From contig NZ_CP079195.1 of the NCBI RefSeq assembly GCF_019263805.1, forward strand, positions 3,087,001 to 3,151,000: a stretch of DNA of 64,000 nt, read 5' to 3'. Numbering within the stretch: the first letter of the stretch is position 1; every line of letters starts with the position of its first letter. Both the position numbers and the translations under genes were made by a program. This DNA is from Polaribacter sp. NJDZ03 (GTDB taxonomy: Bacteria > Bacteroidota > Bacteroidia > Flavobacteriales > Flavobacteriaceae). The notes under the pieces were generated by a model, which was not told the origin of the DNA, did no database searches, and saw only the letters and a list, made by a program, of their open reading frames with translations. Of the stretch, positions 26,203-34,867 are shown piece after piece.

Positions 26203-26814
26203 ATGAAAAAATGGTTAATACCAGTAATAGTAATCCTTGTTATTGTTTTCGGAGTATACAATTGGGGTAAAAACTTTAATAACGAAGCTGTTGTTTTACA
26301 GGAAGATGCAAAAACAACTTGGTCTAATGTAGAGAGTTCTTACCAACGTAGAAATGATTTAATTGGTAATCTGATTAAAACAGTACAAGGAGCAGCAGAT
26401 TTTGAAAGAACTACTTTAACAGAAGTAATTGAAGCAAGAGCTAAAGCAACCTCTGTAAATATAAATGCAGGAGATTTAACAGCAGATAACATGGCGCAAT
26501 TTCAACAAGCGCAATCTGGCTTAACAGGTGCGTTATCTAAATTATTAGTTTCTGTAGAGCGTTATCCAGAATTAAAAGCGAATCAAAACTTTTTAGAATT
26601 ACAAAGTCAGTTAGAAGGTACAGAGAACAGAATTAACGTTGCTAGAGATCGTTTTAATGAAGGTGTAAATAATTATAACAAACATATAAAAGTGTTTCCA
26701 AATTCTGTGTTAGCAGGAATGTTTAATTTTGATGAAATGGATCGTTATAAAGCAGATGCAGGATCTGAAAATGCACCAGATGTAAACTTTAATTTTAATA
26801 ATAAAAAAGAATAA
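26203..26814 (+). CDS. LemA family protein
   Basis: A 203-residue protein with an N-terminal signal anchor (MKKWLIPVIVILVIVFGVY) and the LemA helical domain. AKTTWSNVESSYQRRNDLIGNLIKTV and the later AGMFNFDEMDRYKA are hallmark segments (shown in part), and the end carries an Asn-rich tail (VNFNFNNKK). LemA proteins are helical envelope proteins of uncertain role. It is followed after 1 bp by a TPM-domain gene; LemA plus TPM genes is a recurring bacterial trio. Confidence 0.93.
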   Translation: MKKWLIPVIVILVIVFGVYNWGKNFNNEAVVLQEDAKTTWSNVESSYQRRNDLIGNLIKTVQGAADFERTTLTEVIEARAKATSVNINAGDLTADNMAQFQQAQSGLTGALSKLLVSVERYPELKANQNFLELQSQLEGTENRINVARDRFNEGVNNYNKHIKVFPNSVLAGMFNFDEMDRYKADAGSENAPDVNFNFNNKKE

Positions 26815-26815
26815 T

Positions 26816-27253
26816 ATGTCTAAAGTAGAAGCGTTTCTGTCTCCAGAAGAAGAACAAGAAATTATTTCTGCTATTAGAGTTGCAGAGAAAGAAACTTCTG
26901 GCGAAATAAGAGTACATATTGAGGCTACCACAGAGAAGAATCATGATGAACGAGCGTTAGAAGTTTTTCATTTGCTAAAAATGAACAACACTAAAGATGC
27001 TAATGCAGTGTTGATTTATGTTGCTGTAAAAGACAAGAAATTTGTTATTTATGGTGATAAAGGAATTAACAAAGTGGTGCCAACAGATTTTTGGGATACC
27101 ACCAAAGATGTAATGCAAAATCATTTTAAAAAAGGTGCTTTTAAACAAGGAATTGTTGACGGAATCTTAAAGGCAGGAAAAGAATTGCAAGCACACTTTC
27201 CTTGGCAAATTGATGATGTAGATGAACTTTCTAATGAGATTTCTAAAGGATGA
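26816..27253 (+). CDS. TPM-domain protein (small, soluble)
   Basis: A 145-residue TPM-domain protein lacking a signal peptide. Segments FLSPEEEQEIISAIRVAEKE and TSGEIRVHIE open the fold, and FVIYGDKGINKVVPTDFWD is the core. The family is also called DUF477 and is related to thylakoid repair and phosphatase-like proteins. It is the second gene of the LemA operon, and its stop overlaps the next ATG (ATGA). Confidence 0.9.
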   Translation: MSKVEAFLSPEEEQEIISAIRVAEKETSGEIRVHIEATTEKNHDERALEVFHLLKMNNTKDANAVLIYVAVKDKKFVIYGDKGINKVVPTDFWDTTKDVMQNHFKKGAFKQGIVDGILKAGKELQAHFPWQIDDVDELSNEISKG

Positions 27254-28101
27254 TATACAGTAAACAGTATTCAGTAAGTAGTATTCAGTTAGCAGTATTT
27301 TTTAGAAAAATTACTTTTTTTATTGCGTTTTTATTCACGTTAAGTGTTTTTTCTCAAGGGTATCAAATACCAGAAATTCCAAAGTTTCAAACCAGTGTTT
27401 ATGATTATACGAGTTTATTAACCGCTAGTCAAAAAACAAGTTTAGAAAGTAAGTTAATACAGTATTCAGATACTACTTCTACTCAAATTGTAATTGCTAT
27501 TATTCCATCCACCGAAGGTGAAAATATTAATTATTTAGCTGCCAATTGGGGGGAGAAATGGGGAATAGGTGATGCAGAAAAAGACAATGGTGTTTTAATG
27601 TTGTTAGCATTAAATGATCGAAAAATTGCCATTCAAGCTGGTAAAGGAACCGAGCATCTTTTAACTGATTTTCAATCGAAAAGAATTATTGAAAGAGTTA
27701 TTATTCCAGAGTTTAAAAGAGGAGATTATTATAGCGGTTTAGACAAAGGATCTGATTATATTTTTAAAACCTTAAACGGAGAGTTTGAGGGAACAAGACA
27801 AGCAGATGCAGAAGGTTTTGATCCTGGGATCATTATTTTTATCATTATAGTTTTTATCATTTTTATTTTAATTTCTAGAGGAAATAAAAATAATGGAAGC
27901 GGTGGTAGAGGTTTTAGAAGCGGATCTATTGCAGGTGCTATTTTAGAAACTATTATTTTAAGTAACGCCGGTAGAGGTGGCGGAAGTTTTGGTGGTGGTT
28001 TTGGAAGTTCTTCTGGTGGAGGTAGTTTTGGCGGAGGCGGCTTTGGAGGCGGTTTCGGTGGAGGTAGTTTTGGTGGAGGTGGTGCTTCTGGTGGCTGGTA
28101 A
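27250..28101 (+). CDS. TPM-domain membrane protein with glycine-rich tail (YgcG-like)
   Basis: A 283-residue envelope protein. A signal sequence (KITFFIAFLFTLSVFSQ, about 20-37), a TPM domain (about 45-185; VYDYTSLLTASQKTSLE, NWGEKWGIGDAEKDNGVLML), one TM helix (IIIFIIIVFIIFILIS, about 198-213) and a Gly/Ser/Phe-rich tail occur in order. The first ~17 residues (MIYSKQYSVSSIQLAV) are encoded by DNA resembling the CAGTATTCAGTAATCAG repeat near 25437-25747. They precede the signal core and look like repeat-derived sequence. The start overlaps the previous stop. Confidence 0.9.
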   Translation: MIYSKQYSVSSIQLAVFFRKITFFIAFLFTLSVFSQGYQIPEIPKFQTSVYDYTSLLTASQKTSLESKLIQYSDTTSTQIVIAIIPSTEGENINYLAANWGEKWGIGDAEKDNGVLMLLALNDRKIAIQAGKGTEHLLTDFQSKRIIERVIIPEFKRGDYYSGLDKGSDYIFKTLNGEFEGTRQADAEGFDPGIIIFIIIVFIIFILISRGNKNNGSGGRGFRSGSIAGAILETIILSNAGRGGGSFGGGFGSSSGGGSFGGGGFGGGFGGGSFGGGGASGGW

Positions 28102-28157
28102 ATTCCATTTTAATCTTTCCTGTCGGAAGAAAATCTAATTATAAAAAATAAATAACA

Positions 28158-28191
28158 AACCCTTCAGAATAAAAAAACTGAAGGGTTTTAA
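28158..28191 (+). terminator. Terminator of the LemA-TPM operon
   Basis: A perfect 10-bp stem AACCCTTCAG / CTGAAGGGTT with a 10-nt A-rich loop is followed by TTTAAT. It lies 57 bp past the stop. Confidence 0.85.
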
Positions 28192-28214
28192 TATTAAAAT
28201 AAATTGTATTGTTG

Positions 28215-29063
28215 ATGAAAGTAATAACTGTAATTTTTAGTTTTCTGTCTTTAGTTAGTTGTCAGAATTTTGGTAGTTTAAAACTTATATCAGAATTATC
28301 AAAAGACTTAGAAGAGGTTTCTGGTGCAGAAGTAGTTGCCAATTCAGATCTAATTTGGATGCAAAATGACGGTGGAAATAAGCCTAAAATTTATGGTGTT
28401 TCTGCTACCGGAAATATTGTTGAAGAGCTCACCATAAAAGAAAAAAACCACGATTGGGAAGACTTAGCGTCAGACGAAGAGGGAAACCTCTATATAGGTG
28501 ATTTTGGAAACAATGATAGTAAAAGAGAAAACCTTGTTATTTTAAAAGTAAAACATGAAGATTTAACAAGTTCTAAAAAAATAAAAGTAGAGAAAATTAA
28601 GTTTTCGTATCCAAATCAAAAGAAATTTCCACCTAAAAAGAAGCAACTGTTTTTTGATGCAGAATCTTTTTTCTATTATAATAATGCGTTTTATGTGTTT
28701 ACTAAAAGTAGGGTGAAAGATGAATTTGGAAAAACTTCTTTATACAAGATTCCTGCAAAAGAAGGAAAACATGAAGCAACTTTTATTTCTGAATTTAATA
28801 ATGGCGACAATACAGAAAATTGGATAACTTCTGCAGATATTTCTGATGATGGAAGCAAGGTAGCGTTGTTATCGCCAGCAGCAGTTTTAATTTTTACGGA
28901 TTATAAAAATGATGATTTTTTATCTGGTAAAGTAACTAAAATCCCTTTAAATCACGCTTCTCAAAAAGAAGGAGTTGCTTTTAAAGATAACAATACTTTA
29001 TATATTACTGACGAAAAAGCTCATGGTGCTGGCGGTAATTTTTATGAGTTAAAGCTTAACTAA
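28215..29063 (+). CDS. Predicted beta-propeller lipoprotein (SdiA-regulated/strictosidine-synthase-like)
   Basis: A 282-residue lipoprotein: MKVITVIFSFLSLVSC gives lipidated Cys16. It then holds repeated strand blocks with Asp/Gly turns (LIWMQNDGGNKPKIYGV, LASDEEGNLYIGDFGNND, ADISDDGSKVALLSPAAVLI, VAFKDNNTLYITDEKAHGAG). These fit a six-bladed propeller. I start at ATG 28215; two TTG codons precede it. The substrate or partner is unknown. It is convergent with the DUF423 gene, overlapping it by 4 bp. Confidence 0.82.
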   Translation: MKVITVIFSFLSLVSCQNFGSLKLISELSKDLEEVSGAEVVANSDLIWMQNDGGNKPKIYGVSATGNIVEELTIKEKNHDWEDLASDEEGNLYIGDFGNNDSKRENLVILKVKHEDLTSSKKIKVEKIKFSYPNQKKFPPKKKQLFFDAESFFYYNNAFYVFTKSRVKDEFGKTSLYKIPAKEGKHEATFISEFNNGDNTENWITSADISDDGSKVALLSPAAVLIFTDYKNDDFLSGKVTKIPLNHASQKEGVAFKDNNTLYITDEKAHGAGGNFYELKLN

Positions 29064-29437
29064 GCGGCAAATTTATAAATTAATAAACCCCAACCTAAAA
29101 CTAAGCATAAACCACCTAGAGGTGTAATTGGACCTAAAAACCTTATTTTTTTATGATTGGCAGATGATAGAACCAAGCCATAAATAGAAAATGAAAATAA
29201 AATAATACCAATTATAAAAAAGTTAATAATGTAATTATCTATGGCAATTTGGTCGTTTAACTGAAAACCTAAAATGAGCAATACAATTGCATGATACATT
29301 TGGTATTTAACACCTGTTTCAAAACTTTGTAATTGGTCTGTGTTTAGTTTTTTCTTTAGAAGATGTGCACCAAAAGCACCAAAAATTACTGCTGACATTC
29401 CAAAAATTGCTCCTGAAATTAATGCTATTTTATCCAT
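29060..29437 (-). CDS. DUF423 family membrane protein
   Basis: A 125-residue protein with about four TM helices. The N-terminal signature is FGAFGAHLLKKKL, followed by the conserved FETGVKYQMYHAIVLLILG. The C-terminus GPITPLGGLCLVLGWGLLIYKF is also typical. The family (YwdK/YgdD) is of unknown function. Its stop overlaps the stop of the convergent lipoprotein gene by 4 bp, and the phosphoesterase gene lies 5 bp upstream on the same strand, so it may be the last gene of that transcript. Confidence 0.93.
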   Translation of the reverse strand: MDKIALISGAIFGMSAVIFGAFGAHLLKKKLNTDQLQSFETGVKYQMYHAIVLLILGFQLNDQIAIDNYIINFFIIGIILFSFSIYGLVLSSANHKKIRFLGPITPLGGLCLVLGWGLLIYKFAA

Positions 29438-29442
29438 ATTTG

Positions 29443-32400
29443 TTAAAAGTTAAATCCTAAATTAAGGGTTGCTCTTACGCCATCATCACTATTAAACACA
29501 GCCACATTTGCAACTAACATATTTGCAGCGTTAAAGAAAACACCACCTCCAATAGCGGTGTTAAATTTAGTGTTGTTAAACGTTGTATTTTGCTGTCCCC
29601 AAACGGTTCCGTAATCAAAACCACCGTAAATACCAATATTTAGAGGTACAATACTTGTTTTAATTTTACTTAAAAGTAAACGAAGGTCTGTAGATTGGTA
29701 AAATGAATTTTTCCCTGTAAATCGTTGGTTTCTGTAACCTCGTAAACCATCATTTCCACCAATGCTTGCTGCTTGATACAGCTCATAAGAATCTCCAAAA
29801 TTATAGTGTCCTTTTACCTTTGTAGCCAAAACTAATTTTCCACTAGCAATCAATTTATAATCAAAAGAAATAGCAGGAATTAAATATCCGAAGTGGTTGC
29901 TATTTTTTAGGTTAGAGGTATAACCTACTTTTAAAGATGTTTTCATTCCCATTGTTGGAAAAGCACTATTATCTGTGTTTTCAAATTGATAACCGGCCTC
30001 TGTATTTATAAATTGTTGATTGTTAAAAATAGCATCGTTTGTAGCAATGGAATCACTTACAAATCTATTAGATGTTTGTTCTACTTTATAATTTTGAAAA
30101 TTTACACCTACTTTTATTTTTCCATCCAAATCTCCTTTCCATTGTATAAAAGTACCAGCACTCAACTCTTTTATTCTAAGTCTATTGTATTCTTCATCTT
30201 TTATTTCATGAGGCGCATTTAGGTTTATAGAGTTGTTTCCTAAACCAAAATAATTCATAGCAAAATTAGGACTTGTAATACGTGCTTTAACACCAAGGTT
30301 CCAGTTTTTTATAACGTTTGCAAATTCGCTAGAATAATCAAATTCAAAACCATTAGTTGCAAAATAATAAGATGCATTTAAGGTATGTTGAGAACTAAAT
30401 GGGTTTCTCTCAAAACCAAAAGAAGTATAGACATTAGACACGCCAATTTTTACACCATCATCTGCATTAAAACCAATGGTTGGAGATATAATAAACTGAT
30501 TGTTTTTTAGTTTCGTGTAATCATACACGTTGGTTTCGTAATTATCGGTTAACTTTTTACTTCCTTTGTTTGTTATAAAAGTGTTTTTCTTAGATTTAAA
30601 ATCATACATTTTTACTTTTGTACCATTAATTATATTGTAAATGTCGTTGTTTTGACCACCAATAATTCTAATTTTTATATACTTGTCTGAATTTCCTTTT
30701 ACCACAAAAGTATCTTTATCATCTAAACCATAAATCCAAATTTCTTTGGTTTCAGACTTATTGTAAGTTCGTTCATGAAAAATAGTTCCTTTTTCTCCTT
30801 TTATAATTCGGTATCCAGTTATTTTTGTACTTCCGTTAGAAATTCTTTCAATATCAAACCAATCATCTTTATGAGTACCTTTTATAACTTGAAATTTATT
30901 TAGGTGTTGAAAATAAGCATCAGAAATTTTTTGTAAATTCTTTCTTCTACCTTGTAATTTTGTTTTTATTTCTGATACAGTATGATCTCTTACTTCGTTA
31001 GGGAAATTAGTAAAAGCATCTTCTATTACGGCATCTGTAAGGTTTGTAGTAATTAACTTTACTTGTGCATTCCAATCGTCTTTACTAGCCGTTGTAATTA
31101 ATGCCATGTCTAAAGGATAAGGCGATAAATTAAACCATTTTGGACTGCTAATATCTTCTTTGTAGGATTGCATTGCACGTAATGCAGGTATTATTTTTGT
31201 GGTAATATTTAATAAAAAACCATCGCCAAAAACAGCAAAAGCTTGGTCTCTATCTCTTGGTACTGGTCTGTAAATTGTCTGTTCACCTTCTTTAAAAACA
31301 GCCCATCTCCATTGGTCTTGGTGTCTGTCCCAATCACCAATTAACATGTCGAATAAACGTGCTTTTATGTATGCTTTTTCATCTAAAACATGATGTTCAT
31401 TTTTACTCAATTTTTTTAATAAATCATCTGTACTAATTATTTCATCAGCAAAACCAAAACTTTCTTTGTCTCCATGACCAGAAGCGGCTCTTTCTTCAAT
31501 CATGTATAACTCATTACCAAAATCATCATTAAAACTACCTAAACTATTTTGTTTAGGAACATAGTATAAAATAGGATTTGTGTGATACACTCCAACCGCA
31601 TCAGCCAATTTACCAATAGTAAATGGTGCATACGGGTGCGAACCTGTAAAAACATCATTTAATAAACTTTCTGTTGCAGTATTGTTAAATTGCCCTTCTA
31701 TATATTGGTCTTTAAAAGCGACTGCTTGTAAATATTGTACCGCATTTTTACGCAATGCGCGCATTACATATTCCCTACCTTTTGGATCTTTAAGTCTTAA
31801 TGATTTAGATTGATGTCCGCCACCTTTTCTAACCGGTTTTAAACCACCAAAAAGAGTATCTAAATCTACCGTTGGAGCAATTACTTCTGTACCAAAATAT
31901 TTTCTATAACGTTCTCCCCAAAAAAAACGATAAACTCCGCTTTTATCAACTTCTTCTTGTGTATAGATTGCTGCTTTTTTTTCTGTAATTTTAGTGTTCG
32001 TAAATGGCTTGAAATTAATGTTTTCGTCAGCAGGTAAAACAGATGTAGTGTACACTACTTTATCATCCTTTACCGTGTAAAAAGCAACATTAGAAGAGCC
32101 GTCTTTATAAACATCTAACTTTGCAAAACCTTGCGCTGCATAAGTAAATTTTGCGTTTCCTGTTAATTTTGTAGCCATTGTTTTAGAACCAGAACCACTT
32201 ACTATTTGAGGTAAATTATCTTCTACAATATATTGTAGGTTGTGGTCATGACCGGATACTAAAATAATTTTATCATTTTCTTGAGAGAGTGTAATAACAC
32301 GTTTTCTAAGTTCGTTGTATTTTTTATTTTCAATATCGGTATTTGTAAGTCCGGTAGTTTTTCTAAGTAAATTTTTAAGAGAACCTAAAACAGGTAAAGG

Positions 32401-33126
32401 GCTCATGTGGCTTTTAAAAGAATATTGGCCACCGTGAGAACCGTTTGTAAACATAGGGTGGTGTAATGCTACGATAGTTGTTTTTCCTCTCGCTTTTTTA
32501 ATCAGTCCTTCAAATTCATCAAAGAATTTTTCTCTTGTTTTAATTTCACAATCATCATTAATTGTTGGGTGATTGTCCCAATTTGTTAAATACCATTGTG
32601 TATCAACAATAATTAAAATGATGTCATCAGAAATAGTAACTTTTTCTAACGGACAACCATTATTTGGCAAAAAAGCCGATTTTCCTAATGCCTTTTCAAC
32701 TAATTTCTCTTCTCTTTTTAAGCCATCTAAACCGTGGTACCAATCGTGGTTTCCAGGAATAAATATAGAATTTCCTTTAAATTGTTTGGCAACATTTGTT
32801 TGCGCTTCAATTCTTCTTTTTGCTAAAGGATAATTTTTAGAATCTTTATCTGGTATGCCGGTTTCATAGACATTATCTCCTAAAAAAAGTAGTGTAGATT
32901 CTTCGGATGCATTTTTAATATGCTTTTTCAAATATTTTAAAGCAGGAGAATCTTCAGTTAAAGTAGAGTTGCCTGCATCTCCAATAAGGTAAAAACTATG
33001 TGCTATTTTAGAAACTTTTTTTTCTGTTTTATTAGATTGATTTTCTGCAATTTGCATTTCTATGGTTGCGCAGGCAGAAATGGATAAAAAAAGTAAACTG
33101 AATACGGAATATTTGAATAGTTTCAT
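29443..33126 (-). CDS. Metallophosphoesterase fused to an outer-membrane beta-barrel (lipoprotein)
   Basis: A 1227-residue lipoprotein: signal peptide ending SISAC, Cys19. Residues about 42-350 form a calcineurin-type phosphoesterase with GDAGN (49-53), GDNVY (83-87), GNHDW (125-129), ALHHPMF and GHDHN. A middle region (about 400-840) is conserved but unnamed (GGHQSKSLRLKDPKGREYVM, RLFDMLIGDWDRHQDQW); it resembles a kinase-like or phosphatase-accessory domain without clear catalytic residues. The last 350 residues are a surface-antigen/BamA-like barrel (TLNASYYFATNGFEFDYS, NDGLRGYRNQRFTG) ending in Phe. The N-terminal enzyme probably faces the periplasm. The substrate is unknown. Confidence 0.88.
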   Translation of the reverse strand: MKLFKYSVFSLLFLSISACATIEMQIAENQSNKTEKKVSKIAHSFYLIGDAGNSTLTEDSPALKYLKKHIKNASEESTLLFLGDNVYETGIPDKDSKNYPLAKRRIEAQTNVAKQFKGNSIFIPGNHDWYHGLDGLKREEKLVEKALGKSAFLPNNGCPLEKVTISDDIILIIVDTQWYLTNWDNHPTINDDCEIKTREKFFDEFEGLIKKARGKTTIVALHHPMFTNGSHGGQYSFKSHMSPLPVLGSLKNLLRKTTGLTNTDIENKKYNELRKRVITLSQENDKIILVSGHDHNLQYIVEDNLPQIVSGSGSKTMATKLTGNAKFTYAAQGFAKLDVYKDGSSNVAFYTVKDDKVVYTTSVLPADENINFKPFTNTKITEKKAAIYTQEEVDKSGVYRFFWGERYRKYFGTEVIAPTVDLDTLFGGLKPVRKGGGHQSKSLRLKDPKGREYVMRALRKNAVQYLQAVAFKDQYIEGQFNNTATESLLNDVFTGSHPYAPFTIGKLADAVGVYHTNPILYYVPKQNSLGSFNDDFGNELYMIEERAASGHGDKESFGFADEIISTDDLLKKLSKNEHHVLDEKAYIKARLFDMLIGDWDRHQDQWRWAVFKEGEQTIYRPVPRDRDQAFAVFGDGFLLNITTKIIPALRAMQSYKEDISSPKWFNLSPYPLDMALITTASKDDWNAQVKLITTNLTDAVIEDAFTNFPNEVRDHTVSEIKTKLQGRRKNLQKISDAYFQHLNKFQVIKGTHKDDWFDIERISNGSTKITGYRIIKGEKGTIFHERTYNKSETKEIWIYGLDDKDTFVVKGNSDKYIKIRIIGGQNNDIYNIINGTKVKMYDFKSKKNTFITNKGSKKLTDNYETNVYDYTKLKNNQFIISPTIGFNADDGVKIGVSNVYTSFGFERNPFSSQHTLNASYYFATNGFEFDYSSEFANVIKNWNLGVKARITSPNFAMNYFGLGNNSINLNAPHEIKDEEYNRLRIKELSAGTFIQWKGDLDGKIKVGVNFQNYKVEQTSNRFVSDSIATNDAIFNNQQFINTEAGYQFENTDNSAFPTMGMKTSLKVGYTSNLKNSNHFGYLIPAISFDYKLIASGKLVLATKVKGHYNFGDSYELYQAASIGGNDGLRGYRNQRFTGKNSFYQSTDLRLLLSKIKTSIVPLNIGIYGGFDYGTVWGQQNTTFNNTKFNTAIGGGVFFNAANMLVANVAVFNSDDGVRATLNLGFNF

Positions 33127-33146
33127 AAGTGCTAAAATAACTATTT

Positions 33147-33740
33147 TTAAATTGATTTTTTATATCGTTGTAAGTCTTCTTTGGTATCTATGTCTAAGAA
33201 GTTGGTTGTTATTGTAGAACAAAGAATTTCGTTTTTCTTTTTACTGATGAATTCCTTTGCGCCTTTGTCTCCTTTTATCAGTAATAAATTAGAAAAATAC
33301 TTTTTAGGAAATATAGCAGGAACACCAAATTTTTTACCGTAGTTAGATGCTATAATGCTGTTTTTATTTTGATAAAATAAATGAATCATATCTTCTATAT
33401 AAGCAACATTAATGGCTGGTTGATCTGCCAATAAAATAAAAATACCTTCTAAATTGAATTCCTTATTTTTGAGATATTCAATTCCAGAAACGATGCTAGA
33501 ACTTAATCCTTCTTCAAAATTGACGTTCTCAATAAATTGGATGTCCTTAGTCCTTATTTCTGGTTTAATTTTATCAGCATTTGCGCCTAAAATACAAAAA
33601 ATAGTGGAAGTGTAAACACACTGTATTTTCTCTAAAGTAAGTTCTAAAAGTGTTTTTTCGTTTATTTTCTCTAACTGTTTTATGCTATTCATTCTAGATG
33701 ATTTACCTGCAGCTAAAACTAAAATAGCAATATTTTTCAT
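33147..33740 (-). CDS. MobA-like nucleotidyltransferase (MocA type)
   Basis: A 197-residue NTP-transferase-domain protein. VLAAGKSSRMNSIKQL at about 8-23 is the nucleotide-binding signature; ILLADQPAINVAYIEDMI holds the conserved Asp; GVPAIFPKKYF is the substrate loop. In pairs with XdhC such proteins usually transfer CMP or GMP to molybdopterin. It starts 4 bp after the xdhC-family gene, so the two are co-transcribed. No molybdenum hydroxylase is encoded in this window. Confidence 0.88.
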   Translation of the reverse strand: MKNIAILVLAAGKSSRMNSIKQLEKINEKTLLELTLEKIQCVYTSTIFCILGANADKIKPEIRTKDIQFIENVNFEEGLSSSIVSGIEYLKNKEFNLEGIFILLADQPAINVAYIEDMIHLFYQNKNSIIASNYGKKFGVPAIFPKKYFSNLLLIKGDKGAKEFISKKKNEILCSTITTNFLDIDTKEDLQRYKKSI

Positions 33741-33744
33741 AAGT

Positions 33745-34764
33745 TTAGGTATGTATTTTTCCGGTTAGGTTTCTTAAAGAAAAAGGTTCTTTCTTTCTAA
33801 TTACCGATAAAATTTCTGCAACAATAGAAACGGCAATTTCCTCAGGAGTTTGGGCACCAATATGTAAGCCTGCTGGGGTATAGATGTTGTCTAAAAATTC
33901 ATCAGAAATATCTGGAACAAATTCAAAAAGTTCGTTAAATAAACGTTCTCTTCTGTTTGGAGCACCTAAAATACCAATATATTTAGGTTTGGATTCAGAT
34001 AGTTTTATAACGTATTTTAAGTCTTGTACGTAACTATGATTCATAATTACAATAGCGGTGTTTTCTTCAATTTTTGTAAATTGAATGGTTTCAGGAGAAT
34101 CTCCAATTACAGAATTTGCTCCTGGAAAATCATTTATTTGCTTAGAGTCTTTTGCGCAAGTTATCACATCAATTTCCCAACCTAATGTAGCAGCTACTTT
34201 ACAGAGTTTTACAGCATCGTGTTCTCCTCCAATAATTATCAACCTAAAACTTGGTTGTACTATTTGGGAGAAAATTATTTCGTCTTTTTTCTGCTGATAA
34301 TTAAAAGCTTCAGAAAATGTAAATTGTTTTTTATTGTAAAAAGTAATTACAGAGCCAAAATTACCAAAAGCTTCATTTTCATCGGTAAAGTGGCTTGCAA
34401 TATGTATGGTTTCTCTTTCAGAATTTGACTTAGTAAAATGAGTAAGAAATTCATCAGTAATAAAAAAAGGTTCTATTAAAACATATAAAATACCCTCGCA
34501 GCCTAGTTTGTATCTACCATCGTAAGTAATTACTTTTGGTTTGTTATCAGAAAAAACACTTTTTGATCTGTGTTTAATTTCTTTTTCTACACAACCACCA
34601 CTTACAGCACCTACAGAACTAAAGTCTTCAGAAATTAACATTCTTACACCTGGTTTTCTGTAAGAAGAACCTTCTAAATGTACTACGGTTGCCAATACAT
34701 TTTTCAGTCCCTTTTGTTGATTGATGACTGCCTGATTTATAATTTCTTTAAGTTCGTGATTCAT
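33745..34764 (-). CDS. XdhC/CoxI family protein (molybdenum-enzyme maturation)
   Basis: A 339-residue protein. The N-terminal XdhC/CoxI domain has EGSSYRKPGVRMLI and VGAVSGGCVEKEI (Cys58), and the C-terminal Rossmann domain has LIIIGGEHDAVKLCKVA and TPAGLHIGAQTPEEIAVSI. XdhC inserts sulfurated molybdenum cofactor into xanthine dehydrogenase-type enzymes. It is in an operon with the MobA-like gene. The client enzyme is not in this window. Confidence 0.92.
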   Translation of the reverse strand: MNHELKEIINQAVINQQKGLKNVLATVVHLEGSSYRKPGVRMLISEDFSSVGAVSGGCVEKEIKHRSKSVFSDNKPKVITYDGRYKLGCEGILYVLIEPFFITDEFLTHFTKSNSERETIHIASHFTDENEAFGNFGSVITFYNKKQFTFSEAFNYQQKKDEIIFSQIVQPSFRLIIIGGEHDAVKLCKVAATLGWEIDVITCAKDSKQINDFPGANSVIGDSPETIQFTKIEENTAIVIMNHSYVQDLKYVIKLSESKPKYIGILGAPNRRERLFNELFEFVPDISDEFLDNIYTPAGLHIGAQTPEEIAVSIVAEILSVIRKKEPFSLRNLTGKIHT

Positions 34765-34867
34765 TAATAAAAACTAAAATTTAGGTTAAAATATAAAATT
34801 TTTTATGATTCTTTTAAAATACACTATAAATACGTGTCATTTTTGTATTTATAAAATGAATAGAAAC

